A DNA stretch of 64,000 nt from assembly GCA_035772785.1 (NCBI GenBank), contig JAOCPU010000058.1, positions 1 through 64,000 on the forward strand, given 5' to 3'. Under the pieces are notes generated by a model. It had not been told where the DNA came from and searched no databases. It saw nothing but the letters and a program-made list of their open reading frames with translations. Shown piece after piece: positions 59,320-64,000 of the stretch (the stretch's first letter is position 1; every line of letters begins with the position of its first letter). The position numbers were made by a program, and so were the translations under genes. This DNA comes from Phlebiopsis flavidoalba. Taxonomy: Eukaryota; Basidiomycota; Agaricomycetes; Polyporales; Phanerochaetaceae.

Positions 59320-60690
59320 GTTTTTGCTGACTTTATTCCCAGATCGTTTAAGGACAGAATCCTTCAAATGGACTGGATGTGAGCTATCCTATATCTAGCC
59401 GTATCCTACTTTACCTGCTATTCACTAACATGAACAACAGTGGTAACTTTATGACCATTGCCTCGACCTCATCAATTGTGATCGCTCTTACTTGGAGCGG
59501 CGTTCAGTTTTCATGGACGTCTCCTCATACACTCGCACCACCTGCTCATCGGCTTCGGAGGTTCGATTGCTTTCGCTGTCTATGAGGCGACTCTGGCTCG
59601 CTTCCCACTGGTATTGTGATCAAATTTCGTAAAAGTCCTCGCTCATCTGAGACACACCTGCTGTAGGTTCCTTGGACACTTGTTTCCAACAGGACAAGTC
59701 TCAACGGGTGCGCTTGATGTTTTTAACGACTGCCCTCATGTCACTACTAACAAAGCCGTCCAGATATTTGCAAAAACTTTTGTCACTCCGATAATTGTTA
59801 TCGGTGCCGTTTGTAAGTAAGCCCGTAGTCCTGCCCATCATGCCGCCAGCTGAAGCCTGTTGCCAGACTAGATCCCTGTTTATTATCAATCATGCAAGAC
59901 AGCGTCGTCTTTACATGCTCGGAAAAATCTACCTCCTAGCTGTGTGTGCAACTATGGCTCCCCGCCATCGTTATATCTGGCATCATCACCAAAAAGACCC
60001 AGAAATACGCCCACAGCTATTGCTAGGCTGGATCTTGCTACTTATCGCCACAGGTCTCATGTCAACATTGAAGGCTGACTCCAACCTTGGACGAGGAGTT
60101 GGCTTCCAATATTTCTTGGAGCTCACGGCTGTGGCTTCCTTCTTTAACGCGAATCCTAACGTACTTTCCCGTTCTGGCGCCATTACCTGCGTCCTCAGAG
60201 TGCGAAGGCAAACGCGGTTTTTTGCGTTCTGCCGCGTGTTTGCCGGGGTTTATGTTTCTTAGCCCGCGGTATTTGTTCTAGGTCTATTATTTTCATTGCG
60301 TATCGTAATATTTTTATCCGTTTTCTCACAAAGTTCATGTATGAAAGATTTGGGGAAACCACCATCGGCGTCACCGTCCTCCAGCAAACGCAGCTTGGCC
60401 ACCGCCTACCCGAAGTCTTCCTGCAGAAGTTCCCGCAAGGGGGGTTGTCGTGGTATACAGCATCATCCCAGTGATAAAGGACCTAGATGATCCTCTACGA
60501 CACACAGGTTCGGGTCGCCTTTGCCGATTCCATTTCCCGTCATATATGGAAGGTGATGATTGGTATCTCGAGACTTGGGTCTTCTATGCAGTCTTCCAAT
60601 GGAGGGACTGCCCCTGCATACTCAAGTTGATGAACGTTGGGGCTTGTAGGACACGGCGCGCGAGCAGCCGATGCATGATGAGGGTGTGTA
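59320..60690 (+). pseudogene. MFS exporter 3, C-terminal half only
   Basis: Relative of MFS exporters 1 and 2, starting in mid-protein. RSFKDRILQMDW (59343-59378) is followed by a 62-nt intron (59380-59441), then NFMTIASTSSIVIALTWSGVQFSWTSP (59444-59524), LARFPLVPW, AVQIFAKTFVTPIIVIGAV, FPVLAPLPASS (about 60143-60180), AVFCVLPRVCRGL-type pieces, VVYSIIPVIKDL (about 60447-60482), TQVRVAFADSIS, WKVMIGISRLG and DERWGL (about 60630-60650). The N-terminal six membrane segments are absent; hydrolase material lies directly upstream. Frames are shifted repeatedly. Confidence 0.7.
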
Positions 60691-60699
60691 TAAATTACC

Positions 60700-63600
60700 T
60701 CATAATCGCCTTCTGCCATACACATTCTCCCTGTATTTCTGCGCGCTGATCCTTTTCTCTGGGGCGAGTTTCGGGCTGGTATCATTCGCCTTTGGGTTCC
60801 GTCTCGCATGTTCTATTCTTCGCACATGTGTCCGAAGTAATATCCGTCAGCTGCTTGTCAATCATAACTTAAGTATGTTTGCATGTCCTCGTCAGAAAGG
60901 TTCACGTATCTTGTACATTACTCGTTCATTCGGACCTATACCTTCCGAGCCTCTATATCGACTGCATAATAACGATCACCGCACAGCTCCCAGCTTCTGG
61001 TGGGGCTCGACTTCGACGCCTCCGGTAATTCATTCACTTGTGAGTATGTTGGTTTGTATTTTTTTTTGCGTTCGTAGGAAAACGCTCAGCTGCGCCCTTG
61101 CCTTCGGCGACGGTACCATACGACCATGTCATGGCCCTGGCTAGCAAGGTCACTATGACATGAACATAATAGATCATTCTCACCAAATCTATGTGCATTT
61201 TTAATCAACACGAGTGCGAGGCGTCACTTCATTTTGCCTCCCATGGTACGACCAGTCTACCCCAGTTCGCTTCAAACCTCTCTGGCGTACCCATCATAAA
61301 ACCGCACATGTTCCGGTATCATGCGTCATTCTGAGGTAGATGAGGTGAATGAGATATGGACGTCGACGATCATACAAGCTTGGGTCCTAGGATCTGGGCG
61401 GGACAACGTGATAAAAAAATACGGCGGTGGTCCTTGACTCAGATAAAGGAGGAGTGATATCCGATATCGAGCTCTTAGAAATACCAAACTCTAGTATGTA
61501 GCCAAACTCTAGTATGTATGGGTTGTGGGCCGGTCCCCGCGAGCGAGGGGGATGTGCATGCATGTCGTACACGGACCCAAGTTTTGATACCAGCTGCATC
61601 GTCAGCCATTCGAAACTGCGCCTTGTCCACTGCCCTTTTTTTTTTCCTACTTTTTTTCGTCTGAGAGCGTCATCATCCTCCATCCGCCAAGCCCAGGTGT
61701 ACACCTTGTAATCAGGGGTCGTATCTGATTTCTTCGCGTGTCAGTTTCACTTTCGCGCCCATGCGCCCCCCGGCCGTAGCAAGGTTACGCGTGTCCGACA
61801 TTACCAGCTCATCAACATCTGGGACCCGAGGCTCAGGTCTTCGAGCGATATACACAGTGCTTCGCCTCGTATAATGAATGAGGCTTGTGTGTCCGTGGGA
61901 TGAAAGTACAGACAAACAGCTGACAGAGTGGGCGCTGATGCCAACGCTGCGGGGGGGCGGAAGTGAAGCCGCGCTGAGGGTCGCGTTGGAGATCATAATC
62001 AGTGCGAGCTTAGCTTAGTCTACAACTGAGTGCGGTAATGGAATGGAAGGGATGGCTTCCGGCGGTGGGAAGCTTAGTCGAGCGCGACATAGGTAACCGA
62101 TGAGAGATGGATAGAGGGGTTTTAGGAGAGGCAGCGGGAGGGCGAGCGTAGTCCTTAGTTCCGAATGATTGAAAAAATCATGGCGTGCCGAGGTCGTTTT
62201 GAGACGGGGGCTGTCTTGATTCTACGCGTCCTATACCCTCTTTCAGTACGTATTATCTTGGTACGAAAACATAGGCAAAGACCCACAGGATGGAGCATGT
62301 CTCACGAACGTGAATGAAAAGCTCATCCTTGACATAATAACGATGCATACGCACGACCAGCTAAGCAGCGGGACTCGCCACCGTGCCCCTCCCCTGCGCC
62401 GCCGTGGCCTGATGGCAGAACTCCAATCGTCGCCTTCCAATTGCTGCCACGTAACCCAACGACGTTTGATCTAGGACAGAGTACTGTTATAGTGTTATGA
62501 CCACTGACAGTAAACTCCGGCTATTTGAGAATGGCTTCACGAGGGGTGGTTATGTCAAGTCTGGAAACAGCACGTGAGTAAATTCCACACGCTGGACATG
62601 ACGAGAGTGGGAAGAGGCCCAGGGGAAACATACAGCAGTGACGAGATGCCCCTGTGCTCAGTATTACACAGATGAAGAACTCCATGGTTGCTCCCCCCTT
62701 CTGCTTCACTCGGTTCGATCCACGCCAGACACGGTGGTAATTGATAAAATTTGCGTGATGCGCGCGGTGACAGTAGTCGTTTACTACCTGTGTCCATTGT
62801 GCTGAAATAGATACTGTAAGATCCATGAGTACGCCCGTAAGGAGTTGCATGTCGTATTTCTGACTCTACAGTTTCTGACCTACAGCGGGGACGTGTGTGT
62901 AGGGCTACCGCACGGGTTGTAGGGGGGGTCACCATCACAGTCGTTCGGGGCGGTGCGGGTGTGTACTACTTGGAATTGTCGGAGCATAGCTTCTTGCGTG
63001 ATTTTTCGAAACGGGACTCATTCGTTCGTAGCACTGAGAATCGCCTGGCTCCAATGTGGAGTTACCAACGAGGCTCTTGGCTCCTGGCGCGGATAGCGAC
63101 GGGCGACGCACCCTGCTCACGGATCCAGGTCAACGCCCACTCATCGAAACTTCTCTTTCTGAGCGGCCAAGTCTGATGTAACTGAGGCGAGTAGGAGGAG
63201 GGAAGACTTGATATTGCAATGACGGTTCCGGAATACGGAACAGAAATGAAAATGTATGGGCTTTAAAGCTTTAAAAGGGGCAGTATCCCTCGGCTATTTG
63301 GCGCGCCTATGATAGTTTATGTAATCAAAATGCTGACATAACTTGACGAAAGCTCTGGCGTGGCGCCTGCTGCTTGGCTGGACTGCCAGGTTCGACCTCG
63401 AAGTCTCTGGGACTGTGACCAAGGATAGTTGCATCCCAAGTTGCATCCCTACGGAGGGGCATGAGTTGACGGACGCCATCCTAGAATCTGGACTTTCCTG
63501 TGCGTACCTGTGCGCCATAGTAAGTTCCTTCACCACACTGCAACCGTTATTTACTTTCTACTCGAGTTTCTCATTTTTTGCTACGAATCAGTCGCAAAAG

Positions 63601-64000
63601 CTCGCACTACTATCACGCTGATGTCGTTCCCACCATCTATCACTTCGGGCCTACACTCTGGTTGAACATGACAGCAATAGCCTATGAACCTGCCTCCCGC
63701 ACTTTCGATATTACAGGGTCGTCGCTCTTTGCATCGACCTTGACCCGATCTTAGCACGAAGCAGGACAGTCACAATCCCAAGGAAGAGCCCCGAAAGAGG
63801 ATCTCTCTCTTTCCCTGCCGCTCCCTCCCACGGCGCATCATGAAATACCTGTAACCCTCGTTGAGATGGGCACCCTACATTCGCCAACATTAACCACCAC
63901 TGGCGAATTGGCCAGTCCTCCTTAACGTTTGCACCAGCATGTCGCACGTTGCGTATCAAGTGGGTGCTATTTCGAGCTTCGATATGTCTCAATTACTCAC
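60700..64000. other. Terminal interval without recognised gene
   Basis: 3.3 kb. A 157-codon plus frame (60671-61144) overlaps the end of MFS exporter 3; its first third is hydrophobic. The minus strand has frames at 61996-61712 (RVPDVDELVMSDTRNLATAG tail) and 62938-62521, and the plus strand at 62895-63176 and 63343-63621. None is assignable. T-runs at 61640-61660. Confidence 0.3.

Noticed and set aside
1..64000. Repeat-induced point mutation (C-to-T hypermutation) as the cause of the broken genes.
   Set aside because: The breaks are mainly small insertions, not excess TpA or stop codons from C-to-T changes, and GC content of the gene blocks is not depressed.

Overview
This window looks like nuclear DNA of a basidiomycete fungus, probably an agaricomycete. 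The recognisable genes are split by many short (about 50-75 nt) GT-AG introns, base composition is near 50% GC, and the families present (cytochrome P450s, 14-TM MFS exporters, a DUF6534 membrane protein, ICMT-type methyltransferases, fungal alpha/beta-hydrolases) are typical of these genomes. No bacterial operon, CRISPR array, rRNA or convincing tRNA was seen.

Almost every gene is conserved at the amino-acid level but broken by 1-2 nt indels, mostly insertions and often in homopolymers. I read most loci by stitching short blocks from different frames around plausible introns. Either this is an unpolished long-read assembly or a block of recently dead genes. The pattern fits the first explanation better, because catalytic motifs, splice sites and stop codons survive while frames do not.

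Layout: 0.3-2.9 kb P450 (minus); 3.9-4.9 kb 3' half of a second, related P450 (minus); 5.9-8.2 kb FLVCR/MFSD7-like MFS transporter (plus); 10.2-10.7 kb Gly/Thr/Ala-rich small protein with a TATA box; 11.1-12.3 kb unassigned minus-strand material; 13.5-14.9 kb DUF6534 membrane protein (plus); 15.4-16.6 kb monoacylglycerol-lipase-like hydrolase (minus); 17.1-19.4 kb MFS exporter (minus); 20.2-25.8 kb two tandemly duplicated alpha/beta-hydrolases A and B (plus), A being interrupted by a 0.3 kb polypyrimidine tract; 26.3-27.4 kb hydrolase C; 27.4-28.0 kb a hydrolase-like minus-strand fragment; 29.6-30.1 kb possible ICMT fragment; 35.9-38.0 kb hydrolase D; 38.8-43.2 kb AT-richer gene desert; 45.4-46.3 kb ICMT; 47.6-49.6 kb third P450; 52.3-54.4 kb second MFS exporter; 56.8-58.9 kb hydrolase E, a direct-repeat copy of D; 59.0-59.2 kb hydrolase fragment F; 59.3-60.7 kb C-terminal half of a third MFS exporter; 60.7-64.0 kb nothing assignable.

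Taken together the locus reads as an accessory, possibly specialised-metabolism region: oxidation (three P450s), hydrolysis/acyl chemistry (at least six related alpha/beta-hydrolases), methylation (ICMT-like) and export (three related MFS proteins). The most interesting observation is that the hydrolase C-termini end in peroxisomal PTS1 or PTS1-like tripeptides (ARL, AKL, HKL, YKL). This suggests a locally expanded peroxisomal hydrolase family. The functional link between these genes is inference from proximity only.
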